A program made the translations under genes and the position numbers. A stretch of 64,000 nt of DNA from CAVRAW01 sp963716135 (GTDB lineage: Bacteria > Planctomycetota > Planctomycetia > Pirellulales > JADZDJ01), in contig OY970289.1 in NCBI GenBank assembly GCA_963716135.1, forward strand, positions 744,001 through 808,000, read 5' to 3'. Positions within the stretch are counted from its first letter, which is position 1; every line of letters starts with the position of its first letter. Below the pieces are notes generated by a model, which saw nothing but the letters and a program-made list of their open reading frames with translations, made no database searches and had not been told where the DNA came from. Positions 1 through 8,332 of the stretch are shown piece by piece.

Positions 1-212
1 ATCGCAAATTTGATAGCCTCTTTTTCGGTCTTAAAACGCGGACCAGGGATAAAACCGTATGTTGACGTTTCAACCTGTCCAACTTGCGGAGCTTGGCCAA
101 ATCGGATTGGTCCAGTGCAAAATGCGATGTATTCAAAAGTTTCACCATCTTCATTCAGTACCGCGTGAGCCTCTACGCGGAATGATTGCCCATCATGCTG
201 AAATAAGCCCAT
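1..212 (-). CDS. Small hypothetical protein, 3' end cut by window edge
   Basis: An open frame reads leftward from an ATG at 212 and runs off the window, giving about 70 residues beginning MGLFQHDGQSFRVEAHAVLN. A clear Shine-Dalgarno AGGAG lies a few bases upstream of the start. The reading frame begins 9 bases after the stop of the upstream gene at 222-407, so the two are probably co-transcribed. The product is rich in Gly and aromatic residues and has no signal peptide or membrane segment in the visible part. I do not recognise the family. Confidence 0.6.
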   Translation of the reverse strand, partial: MGLFQHDGQSFRVEAHAVLNEDGETFEYIAFCTGPIRFGQAPQVGQVETSTYGFIPGPRFKTEKEAIKFA

Positions 213-221
213 TTTTTTCTC

Positions 222-407
222 CTAATAGTGGCGGTTTCTACCGGTATCCTTTGATCCATTGGCCTTTGGCTTTGCTGGGGCCGCAGAGGGCCGTTCTACG
301 GCATCCGGCCGAATCCCTAGCTCGCGTAGCACGTCGCCGGCAAAACGCCGCTCAGGGCGTTGTATTACGACTGAGGCCAGCTCATTTAGGAATTCGGGGA
401 GTCGCAT
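222..407 (-). CDS. Small hypothetical protein, paralogue of the gene at 967-1149
   Basis: The 61-residue product starts MRLPEFLNELASVVIQRPER. It shares the pattern FL..LA.VVI.R...RF..DV.RELGIRPD with the 60-residue product at 967-1149, and this conservation fixes the start at 407 rather than at the longer upstream start. Both proteins end in a charged, low-complexity tail. The gene lies just upstream of the partial gene at the left edge. The function is unknown. Two diverged copies within 800 bases argue that the frame is really translated. Confidence 0.6.
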   Translation of the reverse strand: MRLPEFLNELASVVIQRPERRFAGDVLRELGIRPDAVERPSAAPAKPKANGSKDTGRNRHY

Positions 408-695
408 GACGTGCCTGTTGCAACTTCGATCGGAAGGGCGATAAAATCGCCGCTGTCGCCGGCTTCTCCACGCCGGGGCAACTCTAAATCGCGCACAATT
501 TGCTGTCAAATGCACGGTTTGCACGGTTTCCTCTGCACGAACTCTGCACGCTAATCCCGGAGTAATAATTCGTGGCTTGCTGCGCTGGAGCGCGGGAATT
601 GCAGAACCCTCTCATTTCATTGACCAACGGACCCCTGATTGGTACGGTACCCCTATTGGCTAGACCCCATCGCGTATAAACGGAGGGCAACTGCT

Positions 696-917
696 ATGGC
701 AAATGTCTATGTCGAACCAGAACCGAAGGGCCGTCCGGAAGGTAGCGCAATCACGCATTATGTTTTGGAATACGCACACGGAGCGCGAGTAACGAACACT
801 AACTACCCAACACAAGCCCAAGCTGTTACTGAGGCTAAGAATCTCGGGCACAAACCGCTTATTGCCCGAGTCAGAAATACGGATAAAGGCAATCCCGACC
901 ATTGGCGAGCAGCCTAG
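696..917 (+). CDS. DUF2188-like small protein
   Basis: The 73-residue product begins MANVYVEPEPKGRPEG and ends PDHWRAA. It contains the pattern YVLEYAHG, then TQAQAVTEAKNLGHKPLIAR, which resembles the DUF2188 family of small proteins with a short beta hairpin and a helix. The start at 696 is chosen because GGAGG lies at 682-686 with good spacing. DUF2188 proteins have no known biochemical role. The gene sits between two paralogous small genes on the other strand, and its leader GGAGGGCAACT resembles leaders in the island further right. Confidence 0.65.
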   Translation: MANVYVEPEPKGRPEGSAITHYVLEYAHGARVTNTNYPTQAQAVTEAKNLGHKPLIARVRNTDKGNPDHWRAA

Positions 918-966
918 CTCACTTCTAGCAGCCGTTTGATCGTCATAGGATAGAACCCGTTGGCCC

Positions 967-1149
967 TTATATCCGCCGGTGGCGCTGCTCTGATTCGGCG
1001 TGGTTTTGTTGGTCTGGTTTTTTGTCAATCTGCTTCTCGGCAACGTCTGGCCTAATCCCCAGTTCGCGCACCACGTCTTTGACGAATCGCTGCTCGGAGC
1101 GTCCTATTACGACGGCGGCCAGGTCTTTTAGGAATCGTGCTAATCGCAA
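967..1149 (-). CDS. Small hypothetical protein, paralogue of the gene at 222-407
   Basis: This 60-residue protein starts MRLARFLKDLAAVVIGRSEQ and carries the RELGIRPD block also found in the product of 222-407. The C-terminus is hydrophilic and rich in Lys, Gln and His. The region upstream is interrupted by an IS3-family element whose end lies at 1228, only about 80 bases from the start, so its native promoter may have been altered. No function is recognised. Confidence 0.55.
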   Translation of the reverse strand: MRLARFLKDLAAVVIGRSEQRFVKDVVRELGIRPDVAEKQIDKKPDQQNHAESEQRHRRI

Positions 1150-1238
1150 GATGGGGTTCTCTTGCCGGGTTTGCTGTTAATCTGCAATTAGTCAAACGGT
1201 TGTGCGGCCTGACTTGCTTTGATTTCCTGTACCAGAGG

Positions 1239-2276
1239 TTATGAAGGTACGCCTTGGGTGATTCCGCTGTGCTGCGGAGCGTAGGCCGTAGGCCGAAGCG
1301 GAGCAGCACAGCGGGCCGCGAACTCGACCGGGGTCACATACCCCAGCGAGCTGTGCGGCCGGTGATGGTTGTAATCCTCCTTCCAAGTGGCGGTCAGCTT
1401 CCGGGCCGACGCCAAACTCTCGAACATCTCGACCGCCAACAACTCGTCCCGCAGCCGGCTGTGGAAACTCTCAGCGTAGCCGTTCTCCCAGGGGCTGCCA
1501 GGCGCGATGTACAAAGTCTCGATCCCCACTTGCTTCGTCCAGCGCCCAATCGCCTGGGCGATGAACTCCGGACCATTGTCGCTGCGAATGCACTTCGGCA
1601 CGCCCCGCATGGCGAATAGCTCCGCCAGCGTGTCGATCACGTCTTCGCTGGTGATGCTGCGATCCACCTTCAGTGCTAAACATTCCCGCGTATATTCATC
1701 CACGATCGACAGCCACTTCAGCGTGCTGCCGCTGGCGGTGCGATCGAACACAAAATCCCAGCACCACACGTGGTCTTGATGCTCGGCTCGGCGCTGCTGA
1801 CAGCCGTTGATGCTCATTCCCAAACTCCGGCGTTTCCGTCTCTTTCGCGGTACTTTTAACCCTTCTCGACGCCACAGCCGATAGACTCGCGTGTCGCTGG
1901 CGCGCCAAGCCTCCCCGCGCAGCAAGGCGCCGATCCGGCGATAACCGAATCGCGGTCGCTGGCACACCAACTCCCGCATTCGCCGCGTCAAAGCTGCCTC
2001 GTCGTCTCGCGGTTGGGCCTGGTAACGCTGACTGCTGCGCGGCTGATCCAACACCTCGCACGCCCTTCGCTCGGACACCTGGAACGCTGCTTGCAGTTCA
2101 CAGGCCGCCACGCGCTTCCGGCAAGGGCTTACCAGTTTCCCTCCGTGATGTGTTTGAGCATCTGGTTGTCCAACGACAGGTCGGCCACCAGTTGCTTCAA
2201 ACGCTTGTTCTCCTCCTCCAACTGCTTCAGCCGCTTGGCCTCCTCCGCCTTCATCCCGCCGTACTGGTTCCGCCAA
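1239..2276 (-). CDS. IS3-family transposase OrfB (DDE integrase)
   Basis: OrfB carries an rve integrase core that catalyses strand transfer during IS3 copy-out-paste-in transposition. The DDE residues can be read in the segments WCWDFVFD, IRSDNGPEF and GYAESFHSRLRDE, followed by YNHHRPHSSLGY typical of the family. An HTH_21-like region precedes it (RYRRIGALL-type motif FGYRRIGALLRGE). The listed start lies inside orfA in the -1 frame. The usual product is an OrfAB fusion made by -1 slippage near GGGAAA just before the orfA stop, so the true N-terminus is uncertain. The frame is intact to its stop and the element may be active. Confidence 0.85.
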   Translation of the reverse strand: MAEPVRRDEGGGGQAAEAVGGGEQAFEATGGRPVVGQPDAQTHHGGKLVSPCRKRVAACELQAAFQVSERRACEVLDQPRSSQRYQAQPRDDEAALTRRMRELVCQRPRFGYRRIGALLRGEAWRASDTRVYRLWRREGLKVPRKRRKRRSLGMSINGCQQRRAEHQDHVWCWDFVFDRTASGSTLKWLSIVDEYTRECLALKVDRSITSEDVIDTLAELFAMRGVPKCIRSDNGPEFIAQAIGRWTKQVGIETLYIAPGSPWENGYAESFHSRLRDELLAVEMFESLASARKLTATWKEDYNHHRPHSSLGYVTPVEFAARCAAPLRPTAYAPQHSGITQGVPS

Positions 2277-2416
2277 CGCAAGTACGTCGCTTCGCTCACC
2301 TCCAAGGCCTGCAACACCGCCGCTAGGTCTTGCCCGGCGTTCAGCATCGCATCGGCGTCCCGCAGCTTTCTGACAATCTGCTCCGGACCGTGCCGCTTCC
2401 TACGTTTCGTCGTCAT
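2129..2416 (-). CDS. IS3-family transposase OrfA (HTH protein)
   Basis: The 95-residue protein contains an N-terminal helix-turn-helix (GPEQIVRKLRDADAMLNAGQ, then VSEATYLRWRNQYGG) followed by a leucine-rich coiled coil (EEAKRLKQLEEENKRLKQLV). This is the standard OrfA layout for DNA binding at the inverted repeats and multimerisation with OrfB. It overlaps OrfB in the -1 frame. The start ATG at 2416 lies about 55 bases inside the right end of the element. Confidence 0.85.
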   Translation of the reverse strand: MTTKRRKRHGPEQIVRKLRDADAMLNAGQDLAAVLQALEVSEATYLRWRNQYGGMKAEEAKRLKQLEEENKRLKQLVADLSLDNQMLKHITEGNW

Positions 2417-2603
2417 CCTGAAGATCTCCTTGCCCTCCTCGGGCTGTTGAGACCTTCATAATCGATGGATCAGTTTTTCAACAGCAGCTCAGGCCCTGCG
2501 CTGAATATCCAGCGCGTGTTATGAATCTAGGTAATTGCGGATAGTTAGGCAGAGGGGTACGATTAGGGACTTGTACCCAATCGTGTTTGGCTGAGTACCC
2601 GCG

Positions 2604-4028
2604 ATGCCAGTTACCAAAGCATTATTGGTCAAGAGCCTATCGCTCGACCTCTCCAATTTTCGGATGCCGAAGCAGGCGAACGAACTTGCTGCGGTTCGTT
2701 CGATGATCTCGGTCAACCAGGAATGGTTCTACGCGCTCGCCGCAAGCATCTTGGACGACGGTTATCATATTACCGAGAACATTCTGATTCTCAAGTCGGG
2801 CGCTAAGCCGGCAACTTACTCGGTCAAAGAGGGAAACCGCCGAGTTGCCATTCTAAAGCTGGCGATTGGTTACATACGGCGCAATACGCTGGACCTACCG
2901 GCTGATCTTGAAGAAAAATTTGCGAACGTAACCGACAAATGGAAACGGGCAAACAAGCGCGTGCCTTGCGCAATCTACAAAGCAAGCGACGTTGAAGTTG
3001 TTGACCGAATTGTAACCCTGACCCACGGTAAGGGTGAGCGTGCCGGACGGGATAAATGGAAACCGGTTGCCCGCGCTCGTCACAACAGGGCAATGAACGG
3101 CGCTAGTGAGCCTGCGCTTGATTTACTGGAATCCTATCTCAAGCACGGCGGCAACCTCACGCCGCACCAAAAAGAGCAATGGGGCGGCGATTATCCGCTT
3201 AGTGTGCTTGACGAAGCAATCAAGAAACTTGCTCCGCGATTTGAAGCAACTAGCTCACGCGACATGGTGAAGAAGTATCCGAACTCGATCAAGCACAAGC
3301 GCGGTTTGGAGTCGATGCTTCACGATATTGGTCAAGAAACTTTTGGCTTTTCGGATTTACGCGATAAGACCAAGGATGTCGTCTTGACGAAATATGGCAT
3401 CCCAGCTATTGATCCGACTGGCAACGGGTCCGGCGGCGGCGGCGGTCAAGCTGGGGGCGCAGCCGGTGGTTCATCTAAAGGTGGCACTGGGTCGGGAGCA
3501 GGCGGCGGCGGTTCTACCGGCGGTACTCAGGGTAGCGGTAAGCCAAACGCTGCGCCGATTACATCGCAAGCGGCCGTAACAGATGCGTTGAAGGGGTTTC
3601 ATCCCAAGGGCAATAATCGCGGCAAGGTCGTATCTTTGCTCGACGAATTGAAGGGGCTGAAAATTGTAAAGTTTCCGCATGCGTTTTGTTTCGTGTTGCG
3701 GAGTATGTTTGAGATTTCTGCAAAAGCATACTGCTTGGATCATGCTGGAACGCCTGGCGCACCGAAAGCGACGAAACAAAACGGAGAGGATCGGTCTTTG
3801 GTAGACGTTCTACGTGACGTTACTACTCACCTGACCAAAAACAATACGGACAAAGCCATGAAAAAGGAATTGCACGGTGCAATGACTGAATTGGCGCTGC
3901 CGGATGGGTTTTTGTCAGTTACATCACTCAATCAACTTATTCACAGTACGCACTTTTCTGTTGACGAACGTCATATTTGCAAATTGTTCGCTAACATTTT
4001 TCCTTTGCTCAGGCAAATGAACGTGTAG
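2604..4028 (+). CDS. ParB-like N-terminal domain protein with Gly-rich linker
   Basis: The 474-residue protein has a ParB/sulfiredoxin-type N-terminal domain. The signature YSVKEGNRRVAILKL at residues 72-86 matches the ParB box II pattern in which Arg residues contact or hydrolyse nucleotide. A long Gly/Ser-rich linker (about residues 275-318) separates it from a helical C-terminal domain of unknown type. No partition partner ParA is present, so a chromosome partition role is unlikely. The gene is followed almost at once by a D12-class DNA adenine methyltransferase. In known families such ParB-like enzymes occur beside methylases in phages and defence islands. The target here is unknown. Confidence 0.65.
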   Translation: MPVTKALLVKSLSLDLSNFRMPKQANELAAVRSMISVNQEWFYALAASILDDGYHITENILILKSGAKPATYSVKEGNRRVAILKLAIGYIRRNTLDLPADLEEKFANVTDKWKRANKRVPCAIYKASDVEVVDRIVTLTHGKGERAGRDKWKPVARARHNRAMNGASEPALDLLESYLKHGGNLTPHQKEQWGGDYPLSVLDEAIKKLAPRFEATSSRDMVKKYPNSIKHKRGLESMLHDIGQETFGFSDLRDKTKDVVLTKYGIPAIDPTGNGSGGGGGQAGGAAGGSSKGGTGSGAGGGGSTGGTQGSGKPNAAPITSQAAVTDALKGFHPKGNNRGKVVSLLDELKGLKIVKFPHAFCFVLRSMFEISAKAYCLDHAGTPGAPKATKQNGEDRSLVDVLRDVTTHLTKNNTDKAMKKELHGAMTELALPDGFLSVTSLNQLIHSTHFSVDERHICKLFANIFPLLRQMNV

Positions 4029-4070
4029 TCATTGAAATATCCAGGGAGGGCAACTCGAAAAAGAATAAAA

Positions 4071-4955
4071 ATGAATCGCTATAAGTCCCCGTTGCGCTAT
4101 CCCGGCGGTAAGCAACGACTGGCACCATTTATTGCCGAGATAATGGCAGAGAGCAATTTGGTTGGCGGCGAATATGCCGAACCGTTCGCGGGTGGTGCCG
4201 GCGTAGCGATTGAACTTCTGCTAAACGGTACAGCAAGTCGGGTGCATCTAAACGACAAGAGCTTACCGGTATATTGCTTCTGGCGGTCAATTCTTACCAA
4301 GACCGCTGAGTTTTGCACTCGAATTTCTCGCGCTTCTATGACGCTTAAAGAATGGCGGCGTCAGAAGGAAATACTCAGACACCCGCACGATCATATTCAA
4401 CTCGACATCGGATTCAGTTTGTTTTATCTGAATCGGTGTAACCGGTCGGGAATTCCAACAGGCGGCATGATCGGTGGAGTCGATCAAACGGGCAACTGGA
4501 AGATGGATGCTCGATTCCCACGAAACGAGTTGATTCGGCGTATCGAACTAATTGCAGAGAAACGCAAGTTCATATCGGTCAAGAATTGGGATGCCGAACA
4601 ATTCATCAAGCAGTACATCCCGAAATTGCCACGAAAAACGCTGGTCTATTGTGACCCACCGTATTTTCACAAGTCTGAGCGGTTGTATCTGAACCGATAC
4701 ACGCCAGAAGATCACGCTCGATTAGCGCGCACCATCCAAAAGCACATTAAGCGGCCGTGGCTAGTCTCATATGACAGTGTGCCGCAAATCGTTGAGCATT
4801 ACTCAGAGAGACGATCCTTCACATACGATCTACAATACAACGCAGCCAGAGCGTACAAAGGCACAGAGATATTTTTCTTTTCCGACTCTGTAAGAGTGCC
4901 AGAAACCTCAGCAGTTGGCAGCATCAACTTAGGGCTGCAACTTGCCGAGTGGTAG
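4071..4955 (+). CDS. D12-class N6-adenine DNA methyltransferase (Dam-like)
   Basis: This protein transfers a methyl group from S-adenosylmethionine to adenine N6 in DNA. The N-terminal SPLRYPGGKQRL, the SAM-binding motif EPFAGGAGVAIELL at about residues 37-50 and the catalytic DPPY at 195-198 appear in the order typical of MethyltransfD12 proteins. The length of 294 residues is normal. I prefer the ATG at 4071 because homologues begin close to SPLRYPGGK, although an in-frame TTG at 4032 would add 13 residues. No cognate restriction endonuclease is adjacent. The partner is the ParB-like gene ending at 4028. Confidence 0.85.
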   Translation: MNRYKSPLRYPGGKQRLAPFIAEIMAESNLVGGEYAEPFAGGAGVAIELLLNGTASRVHLNDKSLPVYCFWRSILTKTAEFCTRISRASMTLKEWRRQKEILRHPHDHIQLDIGFSLFYLNRCNRSGIPTGGMIGGVDQTGNWKMDARFPRNELIRRIELIAEKRKFISVKNWDAEQFIKQYIPKLPRKTLVYCDPPYFHKSERLYLNRYTPEDHARLARTIQKHIKRPWLVSYDSVPQIVEHYSERRSFTYDLQYNAARAYKGTEIFFFSDSVRVPETSAVGSINLGLQLAEW

Positions 4956-4972
4956 GCAGAAAACAAAGAGAC

Positions 4973-5103
4973 TCATTCAGCGGATTTGTCCAGAAAATCG
5001 GTTCCCAGCTCGAATTCCAGAGCATCTTGTTCTTCAAGCAATTCGCCTTCCCGTGTCGCCGGATCAACGCCCGGCATTACTTTGCCTTCGTGAATGGCGG
5101 CAT
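4973..5103 (-). pseudogene. C-terminal remnant of an unknown gene
   Basis: On the minus strand an uninterrupted frame of about 43 codons reads AAIHEGKVMPGVDPATREGE and ends GTDFLDKSAE followed by a stop at 4973. It has no start. At its upstream side it meets an IS3 transposase fragment that begins near 5104. This looks like the tail of a gene whose 5' part was removed by the insertion. The acidic C-terminal sequence is not one I can assign to a family. Confidence 0.4.
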
Positions 5104-5332
5104 GCTCCACGATGAGCTATTGAATCGGGAGCTGTTCCTGAGTTTGGACGAGGCGCGGTGGATGATCGACCGCTGGCGCCTGGACTACAACCACCATCGA
5201 CCCCATAGTGCACTGGAGTGTCAGACCCCTGCCGCGTTTGCGGCCGGCTGTGTTCCTCCGGGCTTCGCTACGCTCCGCCCTCCAGAACACAGCCGATCCC
5301 TTACTGATTTTCCCATTCACCTTGGTACATAA
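5104..5332 (+). pseudogene. IS3-family transposase C-terminal fragment
   Basis: The segment encodes LHDELLNRELFLSLDEARWM and then WRLDYNHHRPHSALECQTPA, which is the C-terminal end of an IS3 OrfB including the last part of the catalytic core. The catalytic Asp residues and the whole N-terminal part are absent. The open frame extends upstream to 4949 only by chance through unrelated DNA. It differs in sequence from the intact IS3 element at 1228-2472, so it is a remnant of another insertion. Confidence 0.7.
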
Positions 5333-5526
5333 GTCGGGGGATAGTCATATCAGCATCGGTATCAGGGATTATCCTATCATCCTTATCAACAGCACATTTC
5401 CGATCTCTTACTAACGGTGCGCATGCTCTTCATTAAGTAAAGCGAACCGAAAACAACTTGACGTTGGAGCCGATTTTGGACAGGCCAACCTCGCAGTGGC
5501 CCTTTTTCGCGCCGTAGAACCAAGAT

Positions 5527-8331
5527 TCATTTATTGTACTTGGCCAGAATGTCAAACAAGTCGACGGGATTGAACGATACATCCGATAGCCAACGCCCAA
5601 AGCCGCCGTGCTGGTTTACTGCTTGCACCCACTCCGCCAAAAAACGCCGCTTAATTTGACTTTGCTGCGAATCCTCGCCTTTCACTTCTAGGACAAGCGT
5701 TGTTCCATTAGTCAACCGAATCAGATAGTCGGGGCGAAACTTGCGGACAACACCGTCGTAGACGTAAAGCACTTCAAAGCCCAAATGATCGTTCTTCGCC
5801 CAGGCGTCGACGTTTTCATTGCGCTCTAACTCAAACGACTCACAAGCTTCCCATGTGCTGTCGTACACGCAGCGATTGATGTGGCTGCGCCGAGTCAGTT
5901 CGTTCGGCCGGCGCGTGTACCACGTAGGCATGTCGCCGGTGGAGCGAATCGGATGTTGTCGATCAAACACCGCTTCCAAACGTTCGGTGTTTTGGCAACG
6001 GAGGTACTCCCAAAGATGTCGCACGACGCGGTTCATATTCAGCGTCAAAACCACGCGCCGGCGAAGTGGATCGCGCTCAAACAACTCAGGTTGGATGGCG
6101 ATCCGGTCCGAACGAAGAAATGCTTCCACAAGGTTAATCAATTGCGCAAGGAGGCTTTCCCGGTTCCCCTGCCAGGTCGGCTTTATCAAATCGAATTGGT
6201 CGCGGGCTACCTCGAAGATAATCTTCTGCTGCCGATACTCGCGCGCCAAATCCTGAAAATTGATCTCCGTCAGCCGCGAGAGATCGGGCTTACCTTCAAG
6301 CACTGGTGCCATTTCTGCGACGGTCGCAGTGTCACGAGCATTAATCTGCAGCACCGGCACTGACGGCAAATCCAGTGCCAACGTCGGTCGGTAAACGTGG
6401 TCGATACGAATGATGTTCGGCCACTCGATCTGATAGCGCCGTCGATCTGGCAAGGCCTCAATGGCCGTCGGCGGCGGGCCGGGCGGCGGCGGCGGGCCCT
6501 CATCACCTTCGTGCGGCATGAAGGTAAATGGCACACCGAAGATGTTCACGTATTCCGGCTCGAAAAGTCCAGTTTTCTCGTTAACCTCGTAGGTGGTACG
6601 CCGCAGTCCGCGTCCAACGACCTGTTCGCAAAGCAATTGGCTGGAAAACGCTCGCAGGCCCATGATGTGCGTCACCGTCTTGGCGTCCCAGCCTTCGGAG
6701 AGCATACCGACGGAAATGACATTCTGAATTTGCTCGCCGGGTTGGCCCGGCCTGCCAATCGTATCAACTTGAAGACGTAACCGCTCCGCGTATTCTTTTT
6801 TCGTCAATCGCTCTTCCGGTTCGTTACCGTTGGCCGATTCATCGTTGATGATCGCAGCTTCCAATTGAGGAGGTTCCTCCTGGGCCTCAGCCTTCTCCAA
6901 TACTTTGGAGTCTATATGCAAAGTTCGCTCCGGGTTGTTCAGTTCCGGAACTCGAATTTTCCCATGATCAAAGGCATACTTCACCCGCGCGGCTGTCTCG
7001 GTGCGATTGGCCACGGAGATCATCACGGGGGGGACTAGGTGGCCGTCTTGTTTCCATCGGCGTGCTGTTTCTAGCCAGTCTTTGCCCAGCAGGTGATAGC
7101 CCGTATTGACCAAATCGGGAAGCGGCTCGTGTTCTTCCGCCTTGCGATTCAAGTCGTCCTTCACGGCAGGATCGACGTAAATATGGTACAGGCGCGATTT
7201 GTAATCGGCGGCCCGCCAGGAGTCGTCGCGCACTACAATGCGAGGAGTTTTCACCAAACCCGATTCGATCGCATCGGTCAAGCCAAAGTCGCTTACGATC
7301 CACTCGAACAATGCCTCGTCGGTCGTTTTCTTGCCCGACGGCGCGTAGGGGGTGGCGGAAAGATCGTAGCAAGTGAGAATTTCGCGGGCACAATGGATGC
7401 GGTCCAGACCGCCTACCCATTTCGTAGCTTCGTCGATGTCTTCGCGGCTCACTCCTTTAATTTTGGATTCCGCTGGAACACGCCAGGCATGGTGTGCCTC
7501 ATCATTGATGACGACGATGTTTCTAGCGGTCGCCATTTCCCCCAGCACACTCCGCACATAAGCCTCGTCACTCATGGTGCCCCTCTTATCGACGCCCTTT
7601 TTCTTGGCGATCTGCTCCTCCGATTCCCAATTCAGCGCGTGCCAATTGCGAACGAGCACGCGGCCTTGCCGCAACAATTCGTGCAATCCTTGCGGCATGA
7701 CGTTGAACTCATCGTAATAATTGCCGGGACTGTCGGGCATCAAAACCGACAGCCGACTGCGAACTGTCAAACCAGGGGCAACGACGAAAATGTTTTTCGA
7801 GAACTTCTTGTCTTGCGGGTAAGTCACCTTGTTGGCAATTTGCCAGCCAATGAGCATCGCCATCACAATTGTCTTGCCAGTGCCGGTCGCCATTTTGGCG
7901 CAGAGTCGCTTAAATGGCCCGCCATCACCCGGAATGTCGATGCCCTGCTTCTCGGCCGGCGAAGCCTCGACGAGCCAAATTAGTGTTTCGATGGCCTCAA
8001 GCTGGCAGAAAAAGAACCGGCGGTAATCGCGCTGCTCCGGATCACGCCAATGCTCAAGCAGGCGTTTGGTGATGCCAGTGACGCCGGGATAACCCGCAGC
8101 TCGCCACGCCTTAACGCGAGGCCGAATCCGGTTCACCAGCGGCAACTCGACAAACACACCTGGATCGTCGAATGACCGCGAACCCTCCGTGGCTTTAACA
8201 TAGCCTGCGGGGCGTCGTCCGGCAGTGCGCGTGAACAATCGTGTGTCGCGGTCATATTTCCAATGCTCGGTCGGCTCGTCGTAAGGCGAGTTAATAATCA
8301 GTTGGTCGATGTGATATGTACGCTCGGGCAT
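5527..8331 (-). CDS. Type III restriction enzyme Res-like subunit (helicase-nuclease)
   Basis: The 934-residue protein is a superfamily 2 helicase with a C-terminal nuclease, the layout of type III restriction Res subunits. Motif I ATGTGKT lies at residues 148-154 and the DEAH box INDEAHHAW at 275-283. A later QVVGRGLRR segment matches motif VI. Near the C-terminus RPDYLIRL followed by LVLEVKGED gives the D and ExK of a PD-(D/E)xK endonuclease. The start lies one base after the stop of the mod gene, so the two form an operon. Res would cleave DNA only in complex with Mod, which is frameshifted in this sequence. Confidence 0.85.
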   Translation of the reverse strand: MPERTYHIDQLIINSPYDEPTEHWKYDRDTRLFTRTAGRRPAGYVKATEGSRSFDDPGVFVELPLVNRIRPRVKAWRAAGYPGVTGITKRLLEHWRDPEQRDYRRFFFCQLEAIETLIWLVEASPAEKQGIDIPGDGGPFKRLCAKMATGTGKTIVMAMLIGWQIANKVTYPQDKKFSKNIFVVAPGLTVRSRLSVLMPDSPGNYYDEFNVMPQGLHELLRQGRVLVRNWHALNWESEEQIAKKKGVDKRGTMSDEAYVRSVLGEMATARNIVVINDEAHHAWRVPAESKIKGVSREDIDEATKWVGGLDRIHCAREILTCYDLSATPYAPSGKKTTDEALFEWIVSDFGLTDAIESGLVKTPRIVVRDDSWRAADYKSRLYHIYVDPAVKDDLNRKAEEHEPLPDLVNTGYHLLGKDWLETARRWKQDGHLVPPVMISVANRTETAARVKYAFDHGKIRVPELNNPERTLHIDSKVLEKAEAQEEPPQLEAAIINDESANGNEPEERLTKKEYAERLRLQVDTIGRPGQPGEQIQNVISVGMLSEGWDAKTVTHIMGLRAFSSQLLCEQVVGRGLRRTTYEVNEKTGLFEPEYVNIFGVPFTFMPHEGDEGPPPPPGPPPTAIEALPDRRRYQIEWPNIIRIDHVYRPTLALDLPSVPVLQINARDTATVAEMAPVLEGKPDLSRLTEINFQDLAREYRQQKIIFEVARDQFDLIKPTWQGNRESLLAQLINLVEAFLRSDRIAIQPELFERDPLRRRVVLTLNMNRVVRHLWEYLRCQNTERLEAVFDRQHPIRSTGDMPTWYTRRPNELTRRSHINRCVYDSTWEACESFELERNENVDAWAKNDHLGFEVLYVYDGVVRKFRPDYLIRLTNGTTLVLEVKGEDSQQSQIKRRFLAEWVQAVNQHGGFGRWLSDVSFNPVDLFDILAKYNK

Positions 8332-8332
8332 T

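Larger units (their letters stand above)
1228..2472 (-). mobile_element. IS3-family insertion sequence (IS407-like)
   Basis: The element is 1,245 bp with imperfect terminal inverted repeats that begin TG at 1228 and end CA at 2472. Reading inward, both ends contain a shared block TTATGAAGGT at the same distance from the tip. It encodes overlapping orfA and orfB on the minus strand, which appear intact. The flanking bases (TTCC on the left, GTTT on the right) do not form a target duplication. That suggests an old insertion, a rearrangement at one end, or a tip misplaced by a few bases. Confidence 0.8.

Noticed and set aside
2564..2584. GGGACTTGTACCC resembles the T-arm of tRNA-Asp (GGGACTTGAACCC), a possible left attachment site
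   Set aside because: Only about 12 of 13 bases match, and the match does not extend to the rest of the tRNA 3' end.
5433..5525. Minus-strand frame downstream of Res reading ESWFYGAKKGHCEVGLSKIG
   Set aside because: It resembles real coding sequence, but it has no start and only about 30 codons before a stop, so I do not call a gene.
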